Shown piece after piece: positions 36,001-46,654 of a stretch of DNA of 64,000 nucleotides. The notes below the pieces were generated by a model, which was not told where the DNA came from, did no database searches, and saw nothing but the letters and a program-made list of their open reading frames with translations. Source of the stretch: Darksidea phi. Its lineage: Eukaryota > Ascomycota > Dothideomycetes > Pleosporales > Lentitheciaceae. The stretch covers positions 62,001 through 126,000 of the forward strand of contig JASJFT010000040.1 of the NCBI GenBank assembly GCA_030770425.1. Reading direction: 5' to 3'. How positions within the stretch are numbered: the stretch's first letter is position 1; every line of letters begins with the position of its first letter. Both the position numbers and the translations under genes were made by a program.

Positions 36001-36716
36001 TTTCCGAGATGCCATCAATGAAGGCTTTCGTGGCAAAGAAAGAAATGCTAAAGGAAGCGAGATATATCAGTATAGGAGGGGGAAATATGAACGAAAGTGG
36101 AATTGCACCACCAAGAATGTTAGTAGGATCGACTCGTCTGAGGAGGTTACATGAATTCTCTGAATAAATGTCACGTAATCTTCCAACATATAGTGCGTAC
36201 ATGAAACTCCTAAGTTGACGTAAGGATCCCCATCTTCATGGTCCTTTAACATACCCCCTCTTTATCTCGTAGCTGTCTTGTCAATTCTTTAACTAGCACC
36301 CATATGCTCCCAAATTCTTGAATTTGGACCGAGATGAGCATGCGCCCCAAACGGCCCCATGATCTTGAGTGGAAAATTTTAGTGGGCTGGATATCTCCAA
36401 CATACCTCTTTGATATGCGCTGCCTATTGAGACACGAGCATTCCTTACGCTGCCAACGAACGCAATAATCTTTTCTGGTAATAGAATGATACTTGATGTT
36501 GCGACCGCCGAACCCTATTTAACATCTTCGGTTTCATACTACATCAAACACGAAGCTATAGCCCCGCACTCATCACACCCAGCCCCACACAGCCCACAAA
36601 TTCCAAATTCAGCCAACACACTAATTATCCTTTCGCCGATTCCACACGTCGCACCTGCTACAAAAAATATATATAAATTAATTATCCCTGTCAAAACTTA
36701 AAAAAAGAAAGTCAAT
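33041..36716. other. 3.7-kb AT-rich, gene-poor region with possible gene remnant
   Basis: Clearly more AT-rich than flanking gene blocks, with no intact gene. At about 34369-34577 there is an exon-like open stretch that ends at a GTGAGT donor-like site, but no partner exon can be found, so it may be a gene relic. A 104-codon frame at 35853-36167 has no recognised features. Its character suggests decayed repeats, but no transposon ends are identifiable. Confidence 0.45.
36668..36677 (+). promoter_or_regulatory. TATA-like element upstream of tRNA-Gln
   Basis: TATATATAAA lies 40-49 bp before the tRNA 5' end, in an AT-rich tract. Upstream TATA elements support Pol III initiation at tRNA genes in some fungi and would also serve Pol II. 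This matters because the internal B box is interrupted. Confidence 0.5.
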
Positions 36717-36861
36717 GGTTTTGTAGTGTAGCGGTCATCACTCCGGATTCTGACCACATCAGAATTTACAATTTCCGGCAACCCCGGTGTAAGTTTCACC
36801 ATTACTTTGATCACAACCATCGGTTAGCTAATAAGTACTCCAGTCGAATCCGGGCAAGACC
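36717..36861 (+). tRNA. tRNA-Gln (anticodon CTG) with two introns, one of spliceosomal type
   Basis: The exons fold as a complete tRNA. The acceptor stem GGTTTTG (36717-36723) pairs with CAAGACC (36855-36861) over 7 bp. The D arm GTG/CAC has a loop containing GG. The anticodon stem CCGGA (36743-36747) pairs with TCCGG (36774-36778), with loop TTCTGA and anticodon CTG at 36750-36752. A 19-nt tRNA intron occupies the canonical 37/38 position (36754-36772), and its TCAGA pairs with TCTGA of the anticodon loop, as in normal pre-tRNAs. The T stem CCCGG (36783-36787) pairs with CCGGG (36850-36854). The T loop reads TTCGAAT only when a 55-nt insertion (36789-36843) after T54 is removed. The mature length would be 71 nt before CCA. 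The A box TAGTGTAGCGG is intact, but the B box is split. A T10 run follows. Confidence 0.88.
36789..36843 (+). other. 55-nt spliceosomal-type intron in the tRNA T-loop
   Basis: It starts with the consensus donor GTAAGT, has a fungal CTRAY branch point CTAAT (36828-36832, branch A at 36831, 12 nt before the end) and ends CCAG. Its 55-nt length matches introns of the neighbouring protein genes (46-90 nt). Exact removal gives T-stem/loop CCCGG-TTCGAAT-CCGGG. I see no bulge-helix-bulge at its ends and no target-site duplication. Confidence 0.8.
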
Positions 36862-37268
36862 TCAAGACAATTTATATTTTTTTTTTGACTTTCCCGCGGT
36901 ATGTGGTTACTTTGTTCGGATACGCTGTGGACGATTCGTTTCGTCGAGAACACATTACAGTATAAGAAATGCGGATATCCAAAATCATGCAGAAATTCAC
37001 TGTGCCGTCGGGCTCTTCTATCTTCTATTATCCGCTTTTATTTATTTCTTTTTTGCTGTAGTCAATATCTAGGAGAATGACATGCAATATGTGTTGAAGA
37101 GCCATTACATTAGGAGGCCGTCCATTAACGCAGAAGAACGATTCTAGAATCTCAATGCACCCATTGTGCCTGACTGCCGTTGGTCTTTTCTTGTGCTACT
37201 CCTGCATTTTACATCAAGCTAGACCACACCTCCCTCACGATCACTATGAAATTTTTCCTATTCAACCG
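36862..37268. other. spacer between tRNA and SDR gene
   Basis: Apart from the terminator this 407-bp AT-rich stretch is the 3' region of the SDR gene. Nothing further is recognised. Confidence 0.5.
36877..36886 (+). terminator. Pol III T10 terminator of tRNA-Gln
   Basis: Run of ten T residues starting 16 bp after the tRNA 3' end, more than sufficient for RNA polymerase III termination. Its persistence argues that the locus is or was recently a Pol III gene. Confidence 0.75.
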
Positions 37269-38228
37269 TCACTTGCGTTTCATCTCCTTATCAAGCGCTT
37301 CAACCATTCTCTTCATCATCTTTGCCGTCTCTCTTGCCACCACCTCCTCCGGCAACCACTCCATCGCCATCACCTCCAGGGCATGCTGCCAGTATGGAAC
37401 ACACGCTACCATCTTCCTCCTCACCGCTTCATCCACCCTACCCACGATCGCCGCCGCAAACTGCTTCGCGGATGGCGCGGATGGCGCTGCGAAACGATTA
37501 CCCTCGGTCCGCACCTGACCGGGTACAATAGCGAGACAGTCTATTGGCGTGTTAAAGATGCGGAATTCGCGGGAGAGGGAGGCGGAGAAGGCGGCGTTGT
37601 AGGCTTTTGTGGCACTATAGACGGATATGTAGGGCATGCCCATGTGGCTGACGGAGGAGACACTTATGATGAGAGAACGGGGTGAAGCGTTGGTTTTGAG
37701 AGTCGGCAGCATAAGGCGTGTGAGTTGAGTCATGAAGCGTGCGTTCAGCGCGATGGTAGCATCGATACCGTCTGCATCAAAATCTTCAAAAGGACGCAGC
37801 GCCGGGTGCGCCATGATGATGCTACCAACATTGTTGATCAAGACTGTGATCGGTAGATCTTTAATCTTATCCACAAGGTTTCGAATGTCGAGTACAGAAG
37901 CTGTCGTGCAGTTGAAGATGAATGCCTTGATGTTTCCTTTCGGGTACTCTCTACGCAACCTCGACTCGGCCTCTTCCACGCCCTCGTGGGCGAAGATAAT
38001 GACGCCGAAGCCAAGTGAGAGCAAATGGTGAGCGAGCGCATAGCCAATGCCACCACTAGAGCCGCTAATGAGCGCCCATGAGATTCCTTGTTTGCGCTTG
38101 TAGACCTGGAGAGGATTGGCAGGGACGCGGAAATAAAAGGTGCAGAAACGATAAATCTTGTAGACAGCAGCAAGAATTACGGCACAGAGGCAAAGCAGGC
38201 CGGCGTTGGACAGCATGGAGAAGACCAT
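37269..38228 (-). CDS. membrane-anchored short-chain dehydrogenase/reductase (hydroxysteroid / 3-ketoacyl-CoA reductase-like)
   Basis: Intronless, 319 aa. An N-terminal hydrophobic helix (about residues 5-25) precedes a classical SDR Rossmann domain. The cofactor motif SGSSGGIG is near 55-62, NNVGS follows strand 4, the catalytic Ser lies in the ISVSSVSH strand, and YSATK provides the Tyr-x3-Lys pair. The arrangement (N-terminal TM, long alpha-helical C terminus, Lys/Arg-rich end KEMKRK) resembles ER-bound 17-beta-HSD12/Ifa38-type ketoreductases, but the dilysine-like tail and divergent sequence leave the substrate open. The next gene upstream is an aldo-keto reductase on the same strand about 276 bp away, so two NAD(P)H reductases are adjacent. 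Confidence 0.88.
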   Translation of the reverse strand: MVFSMLSNAGLLCLCAVILAAVYKIYRFCTFYFRVPANPLQVYKRKQGISWALISGSSGGIGYALAHHLLSLGFGVIIFAHEGVEEAESRLRREYPKGNIKAFIFNCTTASVLDIRNLVDKIKDLPITVLINNVGSIIMAHPALRPFEDFDADGIDATIALNARFMTQLTRLMLPTLKTNASPRSLIISVSSVSHMGMPYISVYSATKAYNAAFSASLSREFRIFNTPIDCLAIVPGQVRTEGNRFAAPSAPSAKQFAAAIVGRVDEAVRRKMVACVPYWQHALEVMAMEWLPEEVVARETAKMMKRMVEALDKEMKRK

Positions 38229-38503
38229 GGTAAGTCAAGGCATCAAAGAGAGAAACGTGAGTGGGGTTAAAGAGACGAAAGTGGCGTTTGCTCGAAAGAG
38301 AAGCTATGCAGTGTTGGGCTTAGGCGCTGTCATTGGCTATGCTAAGGTGGCACGGAAAAGCTCAGACTCCAAAACCCCAGGAGGTGGAATGCGCAACAGG
38401 AAACCCGAGCATATACGCCTCGGCAATCTAACACGATATTAGTAGTTTTTGATTCGCAGTGCAAGCCAAAACCGAGTCTCTGAACGCTCCCTCGGCGTTC
38501 CTT

Positions 38504-39401
38504 CTAGAAGTTCTTGACCGCATGCACAATCGCGCCTTTACTACCCTGATCCAGACCATCCAGCAATTTCATATCCTCTCCATCCAATTCAAAGCCATAG
38601 ATGTCCGCATTGCTAACGATCCTCTGCGGTGTATCGCTCTTCGGCAGCGGCACCCATCCCTTCTGTAGGCAGTACCGAACAAGAACTTGGTTCGTTGGCC
38701 TCTTGTGCTTGGTAGCGACGTCGTTCAGCGTCTTGTCATGAGCCTTCTGGTTGCGGATGAGCGGGCAGTAGGCCTCAATGACGATGTTGTTCTTCTCGCA
38801 ATAATCGACGACCTCACGTTGCTGGCACCAAGGGTGGAGCTATTCACTATTAGGTTGAGTCCTAAGACTATCCTTGAACACATACCTCAATCTGGTTCAC
38901 GACCGGCGGCCAGAACTTGCCAATCTCTTTGATCTCCTCGATGTGCCCAATACCGTAATTGCTGACGCCAATGTCTCTCACCTTGCCTGCCTCTTTCGCT
39001 TTCTCCAGTGCGAGCCACATGAGTCGCCTACTCTCCCTCCCTCCATTTGGACTGTGAATTAGGAACAGGTCCACATATCCATTATCGCCATCCAGCTTCC
39101 TCACACTCTCTTCAATCATCTTGTACGTGGACTCGACGTCGTTGCCCGGGGAGAGGATCTTGGAGGTGAGGAAGATGTCTGAGCGTGCGATCTTGGATTC
39201 TCTCAGTGCACGGCCAACCGAGTTTTCGTTGGCGTAGTAGATTGCTGTGTCGATGTGGCGATAGCCCGCGCTGAAAGCCTTAACGCACGAATTGACGCAT
39301 GTTGGGGGCGGCGATTGATAGACACCGAAGCCGATCTGCGGTATCTTGTATGTGGAATTCGAGAGGGAGAGAGCGGAGGTCAAGCTAAGTTTTGGAGACA
39401 T
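38504..39401 (-). CDS. aldo-keto reductase
   Basis: NADPH-dependent carbonyl reductase with an (alpha/beta)8 barrel. Exons 38886-39401 and 38504-38839 encode 283 aa. The catalytic tetrad is visible: Asp and Tyr in GYRHIDTAIYYANE, Lys in FLTSKI, His in DLFLIHSP. The 46-nt intron restores VNQIELHPWCQQ, a highly conserved AKR strand, and the cofactor-binding PLPKSDTPQRI lies in exon 2. The protein is slightly shorter than typical AKRs (about 300 aa), lacking an extended C-terminal loop. The substrate cannot be predicted. Confidence 0.94.
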
Positions 39402-39911
39402 GGATGAGAAGAAGTGTTGGATAGGAGCGTGCTAGCAGTGTGGTTGAGGAGAAGAGACATGTTAATTCTAGAACAGACCCAGAGCTATGATGTCTACAAG
39501 CCACAGCCGCCGCTCCTCTCGGTCGTGATGTCAGAATCCTTTGGCTGTAACGAATGCCCATGTCTGGATGGGAATCAATTAGCGAGCTGAAAGTAGCCTC
39601 ATTCTGTTGGAAGATCAATTCATATTTTCCATTTTAACAGTTGCTGAGACGCCGTTACATCATCTAGAGAAAGAGCATGCGTGATAGGAGGAGGTATTTC
39701 TCTTGAACGGCATTCGCCTCCACTTCAACGATCACCCTTTACGCTAAGATTCTCCGTCCGTGCCATCCCTGCAGCCCTGCATCCCTGCATCCTGCGAACG
39801 ACCCCGTCGACGTCCTGCATTCACGTGGTGTGGCGTAGGATGGGGTTGGGCAATTGCAGCCCAACTTTTTCTTCAACATCAACGTATCGCAAAGGTTGCA
39901 AGATCGCTGAA

Positions 39912-41134
39912 ATGGTGCTCCAGGCTATCAAGTACTCGAAAGGTCAGCTGGAGATTCTGGATCAGCTTAAACTCCCGCACGCAGAGGAATATGATCACAT
40001 CTACTCAAGCACCGATGCATGGCACGCCATCAAGGAGATGCGAACTCGCGGAGCGCCAGCAATAGCTATCGTAGCGGCACTGGCTCTGGCGGTTGAGCTT
40101 GTTAATATGAAGCTTCCGCCGATTGCAGAAGAAGTCAGCATCTTCATCATTGAGAAGCTAGATTATCTGCTCACGAGTCGGCCAACTGCCGTCAATCTCG
40201 CGGATGCGGCACGCAAGCTGAGGGAAACGACCGAGGAAGCGGCAAAGAAAAATGGAGCAAACGGCGAGTCTGTGAGGGAAGCATACGTTGCAGCGGCGGA
40301 GAAGATGCTGGTTGACGATGTGAGCGACAACGAGAATATCGGTCGACACGGCGCAGACTGGGTGGTGAAGAACACCGAAGCTGGGAACAAAGGAAAGGTC
40401 AGCATGATCACCCACTGCAATACAGGGTAAGCCGACTCCAAGCATATCGAAGCGATACTGAGCTAGGTAGGTCCCTCGCTACGGCAGGATATGGCACAGC
40501 GCTTGGAGTCATACGCTCGTTGCACGCCCAAAAAGCGCTGAAGCATGTCTTCTGCACGGAAACTAGGCCGTACAACCAAGGCTCTCGGCTGACAGCATTC
40601 GAGCTTGTGCATGACCAAATACCGGCAACGCTGGTCACTGACTCTATGGCGGCGGCCCTCCTGCAACTCAGGAGGGAGACTGAGAACATCGCAGGAATCG
40701 TCGTCGGCGCCGATCGAGTAGCGGCAAACGGAGACACAGCGAACAAGATCGGAACGTACTCGCTAGCGATTCTTGCCAAATATCATGGAGTCAAGTTCTT
40801 GGTGGCAGCGCCGCGAACCACCATCGACCTCAGCACCAAGAGCGGAAACGACATTGTCATCGAGGAGCGGCCAGGGAAGGAGGTCACTTTAGTGAAGGGA
40901 CCAAGACATGACGGTGTAAATCTGGATCTTGCAGTGGTTGAGACTGTCAGCATCGCGGCAAGTGGCATTGGGGTCTGGAATCCGGCTTTCGATGTGACAC
41001 CGGCGGAGTTGATTGACGGCATTATTACGGAGGTGGGCGTGATGGAGAAGGATAACGAGGGGGCTTTCCACTTGGGCAAAGCCTTCGAAGAAGATGGTGT
41101 AGTGGAAAAGCCATCCACGATTGGAGGTATCTAG
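39912..41134 (+). CDS. MRI1: methylthioribose-1-phosphate isomerase
   Basis: Interconverts 5-methylthioribose-1-phosphate and 5-methylthioribulose-1-phosphate in the methionine salvage pathway; related to eIF2B subunits. Exons 39912-40426 and 40471-41134 encode 392 aa. The ATG begins [22 protein letters not shown], the family N terminus; frame upstream of it is not conserved-looking. Motifs: [20 protein letters not shown], the catalytic-Cys motif [18 protein letters not shown] (the 44-nt intron falls within it), [16 protein letters not shown] and the catalytic-Asp motif [17 protein letters not shown], then VAAPRTTID. Two AGs lie close together at the acceptor; only the second (TAG before 40471) keeps frame. 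Confidence 0.95.
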
Positions 41135-41334
41135 GAAAATTGGTCCCAATGATTACGGCTGTGGACTGTTGCACAGCGAGTGCCCTCCCAGTATACCCTA
41201 ATGCAAAATGCCGTGAGGCTTTGTAGTGATAGCCCCACACATGCGACCTCTAACCATCTAGTCCACCTTTATCGTCATCATCATCACCCGTTATGTGCTT
41301 CGCGAATCGGTGGATATGTTGAAGCAGGCCGGCT

Positions 41335-41623
41335 TTACGCGGCGCCCTTTCCATCGTCGTTGGAGGGGGTCGGTTCGGAGGCCTTCGGCTGTGGTCTTAG
41401 GTTCTTCTCATCCTCATCTGCCTTCGCCAGGAGCTCTTCGATCTTCTTTTCCAGCGAGTCGAGGTGATTCTCCATAGCGGCGGCTGCTCGTTCGCCTCGC
41501 GCGAGGTCCTTCAACGCCTGCCGCACATCAGTACACGTGCAAGCTAGAGCTAGATGACGGTACCTGCGCAAAGTCTGGCTCGGCCCGGACAGTACCGGTA
41601 TCGCCGCTCTGTTCAGCCGACAT
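41335..41623 (-). CDS. small coiled-coil protein, 80 aa
   Basis: Two exons (41564-41623, 41335-41517) with a 46-nt phase-0 intron. The protein has a charged N terminus, a heptad-patterned helix (ALKDLARGERAAAAMENHLD then SLEKKIEELLAKADEDEKNL) and a polar Pro/Ser tail. No domain is recognised. Clean splice junctions and a helix that continues across the exon boundary support a real gene. It is divergent from PAN1, with 235 bp between starts. Confidence 0.72.
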
Positions 41624-41858
41624 GTTGGTGGTGAGGTGAGAGCGGGTCGCGGTTCGTGGTCGTGGCCATGGTGGCTGAGGGGCGCACGAGCCAATGAGCT
41701 AGAGGACTTGGCGTGAATTCACTCCACAGAGGAGGTCAATCGCGGAAACCTGGACACTCTCGAACTCTCGAACTCGACGCGTTTGTGTTTCTCCTAATAC
41801 CGCCCATGCACGCCAACTGACCATCGCAACCCACGGCGACCGCGATTGTCCCTCGATC

Positions 41859-44800
41859 ATGTTCTCGGGGTCGAACTCATACTTAGGGGGCGGCAACAGT
41901 GCCCGACCGGGGCAGCCTCAATATGGCCAGCAACAACAGGCGTTCCAGCAGTCCGGCGGCTTCCAGGGAGGATTGGGCCCTCAGCCGACTGGATTCGGGG
42001 GAGGCCCACTCCAACCGCAGTTCACGGGCTTCCCGGGGCAGCCGCAGAGCTTCCAACAGGCGCCGCAACAGCAGCCTCAATTCACAGGCTACCCAGGACA
42101 ACAGGGACAGTCGTTCCAGCAAGCTCCACAGCAGCAGCCCTTTCAAACCGGCGCGCCTCAGCAACAGCAGCAGCACCCTCCCTCGCAGCCCCAGCGACCG
42201 CAGCCCACGGGCATGACCTCGGCGCAAATGGCCAACTCGTTCAAGTCTACGTCCGCCTCCCAGTCGATCCCGCCTCCGCCCCCAGCGAAGTCGAACAAGA
42301 TCCCGAACATCAGGCTGTCGTTCATCACGGCGCCGGACCAGGCCAAGTTTGAGCAGCTGTTCAAGTCTGCCGTGGGCAATGCGCAAGCTATGTCGGGCGA
42401 CCAGGCTCGCGATCTACTGATGCGGTCGAAGCTCAGTGGGGATGCTCTGTCCCATATTTGGTAAGCTCGGAGCCATAGGTTGTAGAGGGCCAATGCTAAC
42501 AGAAAGCAGGACACTGTCTGATACGACCAAGTCTGGACAGCTCCTGTTCCCTGAATTCGCCCTCGCCATGTACCTGTGTAACCTGAAGCTGACTGGCAAA
42601 GATATCCCAAGCTCTCTGCCTGAGCGTGTTAGGAACGAGGTGTCGAGTATGGTGGATATCATCTCCTTTGGCGTTCCCGACGAACAGTCCGGCCGATCGA
42701 CTCCAGCCAGCAACGCGCCCAAGTTTGACCAACCCATATCCCAGAGCTCGCAAAACATTCCGACCATCCAGCAACCACAACCGCAGCAGTCCAACAGCCA
42801 ACTATTGACGAGCCTAGTGTCACAGCCCACAGGTTTCGGCCAGCCTCAAATGGGCTTGCAGACTCAACCTACAGGTTTTGGGCAGACCCCTGGAGGCGGA
42901 TACACCGGTCCGCGACCACCTATGCCCCCTATGCCAACTGGATTTGGCCCTAGTTTAAACTCTACCCCGACTGGTGTGGCTCCACTGAATGCCCAACCCA
43001 CGGGAGCCCCCGGGCAATGGGGGCTAGTGAACAATCCCGCAACAGGTCTTCCCAACATTGAAGCCCTCGCTCAGCGAATGATGCCGCAGACGGGACGAGA
43101 GGGCGGTAGTAATTATACTACAAGCGGACTGAGTGGCAATGCCACTATTCCGTGGGCCATCACCAAAGGCGAGAAGAAGCTATACGACGACACCTTCAAA
43201 GCTTGGGATGGCCTCGGAAAAGGCTTTATCAGTGGTGAGCAAGCGCTTGAGATTTTCGGCCAGAGTGGACTTCCCAAACCTGACCTTGAGCGCATTTGGA
43301 CCCTAGCCGATTCTGCTGACCGCGGCCGACTGAATTTGGATGAGTTTGCCGTCGCTATGCATCTTATCTACCGTAAGCTAAATGGCTATCCGGTGCCAAA
43401 CCGCCTTCCTCCGGAGCTGGTACCACCATCGACCCGCAACCTCAATGCTTCCATTGGTACAATGAAGTCTCTGCTATCTCGTGATGCGGAGGAGAGGAAG
43501 AACACCGGCGCCTTTCTGCAACCTCAGCGAACCGGGGTCAGCTATCTCAAATCGCACTCTTTCCGGTCTGGCAGCCCGGCGGCTGGTGGCCGTAAAGATG
43601 CAACAGTCTTCCGAAACAACGATGACAACATCGGGTACCGATCTAGTGCAAGGCATCGTATGGGTGCTGGTGGTCGCTCCCCGTCTCCTGCGACAACCTC
43701 ATCTCCCAGCTCAGAGCGGTCAGATGAGTTGTCCATTGATCAGCTCAAGAAAATGGTCAGAGAGAAACAGATTCTTCTTGATGCCATGGACACCCGAGAC
43801 GAGAATGCGGCTGATGAAGACGACGCGCTTGATCGCAGGGATAGACGAGAAGCAGAGGACCTTTACCGCCGCATTCGCAGGATACAAGAAGACATTGATG
43901 CTCATCCGCAAGCGTCGCTGCGATCCAACGATTCCGATGCCGAACGCCGTGCACTAAAGCGGCAGCTCCAAAACTTAACAGATCGTTTGCCTGAACTCGC
44001 TTCAAACGTTCGTCGAACGGAGCGCGAAATTGCCGATGCTCAGCTCGAGCTGTTCAGGCTCAAAGACGCCAAAGCGCATCCGGGATCTGCTTCCTCCATT
44101 GTGGGGACAGGCCCCGGTGGATCGATCACTGAATCAGATCGATTGAAGGCCCGTGCTAAAGCTATGATGCAGGCCCGCTCTGCTGCTTTGACCGGCAAGC
44201 CTGTCCCTACTAACGGTGATGATACAGGTGCTGCTGCGGAACGCTTAGAAAAAGAAAGCTCGCGCATCCGAGCCGAACGTGAGAACAACGAACGTATGAT
44301 CCGCGACGTCGAGGATAGCGTCAGAGAGTACACGATAGGACTCGAATCGAGCCTGAAAGAAGGCGGACACGATAACACTAGCGAACATGAAAGGCGCAGG
44401 TGGGAAGACGGCTTAGGCGTCGAAGATGAGGTCAAGGATTTCATCTTTGACCTTCAGCGAAGCAGCCGAGCTTCTCGCGTCCGTAAGGATGACTCCTTTC
44501 GTGACCGTTACCAGGCGTCTTCACGCGCAGAAGAGATCAATCGGCCATCAGTTTCATCTCGATACGAAAGCCCAGCTCGCAGCGGTGAGCCCACTCCTCG
44601 CCCTTCTTCAACAACTCCTGGTGGTGGTTCATATGCTTCTTATAAGACTCCAGAAGAACGTGCAGCTTTCATTAAGCAGCAAGCTGAGCAACGTATGGCC
44701 GAAAGGCTCGCTGCTCTTGGCTTACGCCCGCCAGTCAAGGGAGGTGAAACCGCTCAGCAACGTCAGGAGCGCGAGAGGAAAGAAATGGAGGAGAAGCGCC

Positions 44801-46230
44801 AGCGGGCTGAAGAGGAAGACGCACGTCGCGAGGAAGAGAGGCAAAAGCGTCTCAACGAAGAGTCTATTGCCCCGCCCACCGCGGCCAAACCGAGTGGCAA
44901 GAAGCCGCCTCCGCCGCCTGCTTCTAGAAAAAATAAGGCTGAGCCCCCCCAGCATGATAACAGACAAGCTGAAGCTGAAGCTGAAGCTGAAGCTGAAGCT
45001 GAAGTAAAGAGGGTCGAACATGAGCAGGCCGAGAAGGCTCTGCGCGAACAGCAAGATGCTGAAGAAGCGGAGCGAAAGCGCATGCAGTACGTAACACTGG
45101 TTGGTGTACATGGAAATAGTACTAATCAAGACAACAGAGACGAAGAGAGGCGGCAAGAGGAGGAGCTAGCTAAAGAGCGGGAAGCTGCCCAGGCCAGACT
45201 CCGTGCTCTGGAACAACAGGTCAAAGAAGGAAAGCTCAAGAAGCAGGAGGAGAAGAAACGTAGACAGGCAGCCCAGCAGGAAGCAAAGAACAAGGAAAGC
45301 CAGCTCGCAGCCAAACGTGCTGAAATCGAAGCTGCACGTGAGCGTGAACGACAACTCCAGTTGCAGCTAGAGAGTCTCGATGACGATGATTCTTCTTCGG
45401 ATGATGAGGGGCCACAGAACATTACTCCGCAGGGTACCACACCTGCCGCTAGCCAGGAGCTTCCTCGGGAGAATACTCCTGCGGCTCCTACACCAGCACC
45501 GCCTATGCCTCAACAAGCAGCAGCACCACTAGCACGTCAAAACAGCACACCACCATCTTCCATGGCAAGCCCACCAGCATCGTCACTCACTAGCCCTCAT
45601 CCTGGCCTTGGTGACACCGAAACCAAGAATCCCTTCCTCAAGAAGATGGCCATGTCAAACCAGGAGAACCACTCTATCCCCACACCACCACCTCCACCAA
45701 GCAATACAAGCGAGGTGTCTACGAACCCCTTCCATCGCCTGACCCAGGAGAATGCCAACAAATCGGCATACAGTGAGCCGGCTGCTGGCCCTACCCGGAC
45801 CAGAGGCAGACAGGAAGAGGACGATTGGTCGGTCGTTGATTCAGATGACTCTTCCTCGGACGATGAAGATGCTCCTCAAGGAGGTGCAAAACATCTCGCC
45901 TCCCTTTTGTTTGGTACAATGGCGCCTCCGCGCCCATTGTCTTCCATGGACAACAAGAGCCCTCGCGCTGAGAGCCCTGCTGTCTCCTCGCCTCCGCCAG
46001 GTATTCCACCGCCTCCTCCAATGCCAACGACAGGTGCCCCGCCTCCACCTCCTGGGCCACCACCACCCCCAGCTGGAGGCCCTCCTCCACCGCCTCCAAT
46101 GCCGACAGCACCCCCGGCTAGCGCAGGCGATCGTGGTGCTCTACTAAGCCAGATCCAGTCAGGTAAGGGCCTGAGGAAAGTCGAGACGAAGGATCGTAGT
46201 ACGGCGGCGATTGCTGGACGAGTTTTGTAG
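41859..46230 (+). CDS. PAN1: actin cytoskeleton-regulatory complex protein Pan1
   Basis: Endocytic scaffold that activates Arp2/3 at actin patches together with End3 and Sla1. Three exons (41859-42460, 42510-45086, 45138-46230) encode 1423 aa. The N terminus is Gln/Pro/Gly-rich with repeated PxPTGF-type motifs. EH domain 1 spans about 150-255 and EH domain 2 about 418-515, both with EF-hand-like loops. A long Arg/Glu/Lys-rich coiled coil covers about 600-1080. The C terminus has polyproline tracts and a WH2-like actin-binding motif ([15 protein letters not shown]) around 1392-1406. Intron 2 is 51 nt, contains a perfect TACTAAT branch point and no stop in frame, so the gene looks uninterrupted unless spliced. 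A (GCTGAA)6 microsatellite encodes an Ala-Glu run. Confidence 0.95.
44968..45003 (+). repeat. (GCTGAA)6 coding microsatellite in PAN1
   Basis: Six perfect hexamer copies encoding alternating Ala-Glu inside the coiled-coil region. Copy-number change would keep frame. Confidence 0.9.
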
Positions 46231-46654
46231 AGCAGAGGATGGGCATGGCGATGGGTTGATTGTATTGATAACTGGACTGTTGGTGGTTTAGCAATTAAGT
46301 CGCATCTTTTACATATACTACCCCCATGGTTGCTCGGAGACAGGGAGAATACTTGATAGTGAAAGCCGTGATGCGTGGGATGACTAATGTACTGGGAAGC
46401 TGAACGATTGGCCTGTGCACCGACAAAGAAACCGCCTGCGGAACTTCAACCTTACCTGTGAGGGCTGCTCTCTCACCCCACACTACAACACTTGAACTTC
46501 ACCTCGACTATTGCTTTTCTTACTTCCTCTGCCTTGCAACTCGGAGCTTAGAAAATCGGTACTTGCACCTCTAACGGCGCGTTAGATTAAAAGCTTCATC
46601 GAACAATCCAAGACCCAACCCGAGAAGCCCGAGTAATACCCAAACAAGTCCAAC
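46231..46654. other. PAN1-RPB11 spacer
   Basis: 424 bp containing the PAN1 3' UTR and the RPB11 promoter/5' UTR. The sequence before the RPB11 ATG is pyrimidine- and AAC-rich, as in fungal leaders. No other feature. Confidence 0.5.

Noticed and set aside
36789..36843. Archaeal-style bulge-helix-bulge explanation for the T-loop insertion
   Set aside because: I found at most 3 bp pairing between the ends (AGT with ACT), not the 4-bp helix with two 3-nt bulges, whereas donor, branch point and acceptor consensus are all present.
43481..46147. Numerous long frames on both strands within PAN1
   Set aside because: They are shadows caused by the compositional bias of the PAN1 coiled-coil and polyproline regions.
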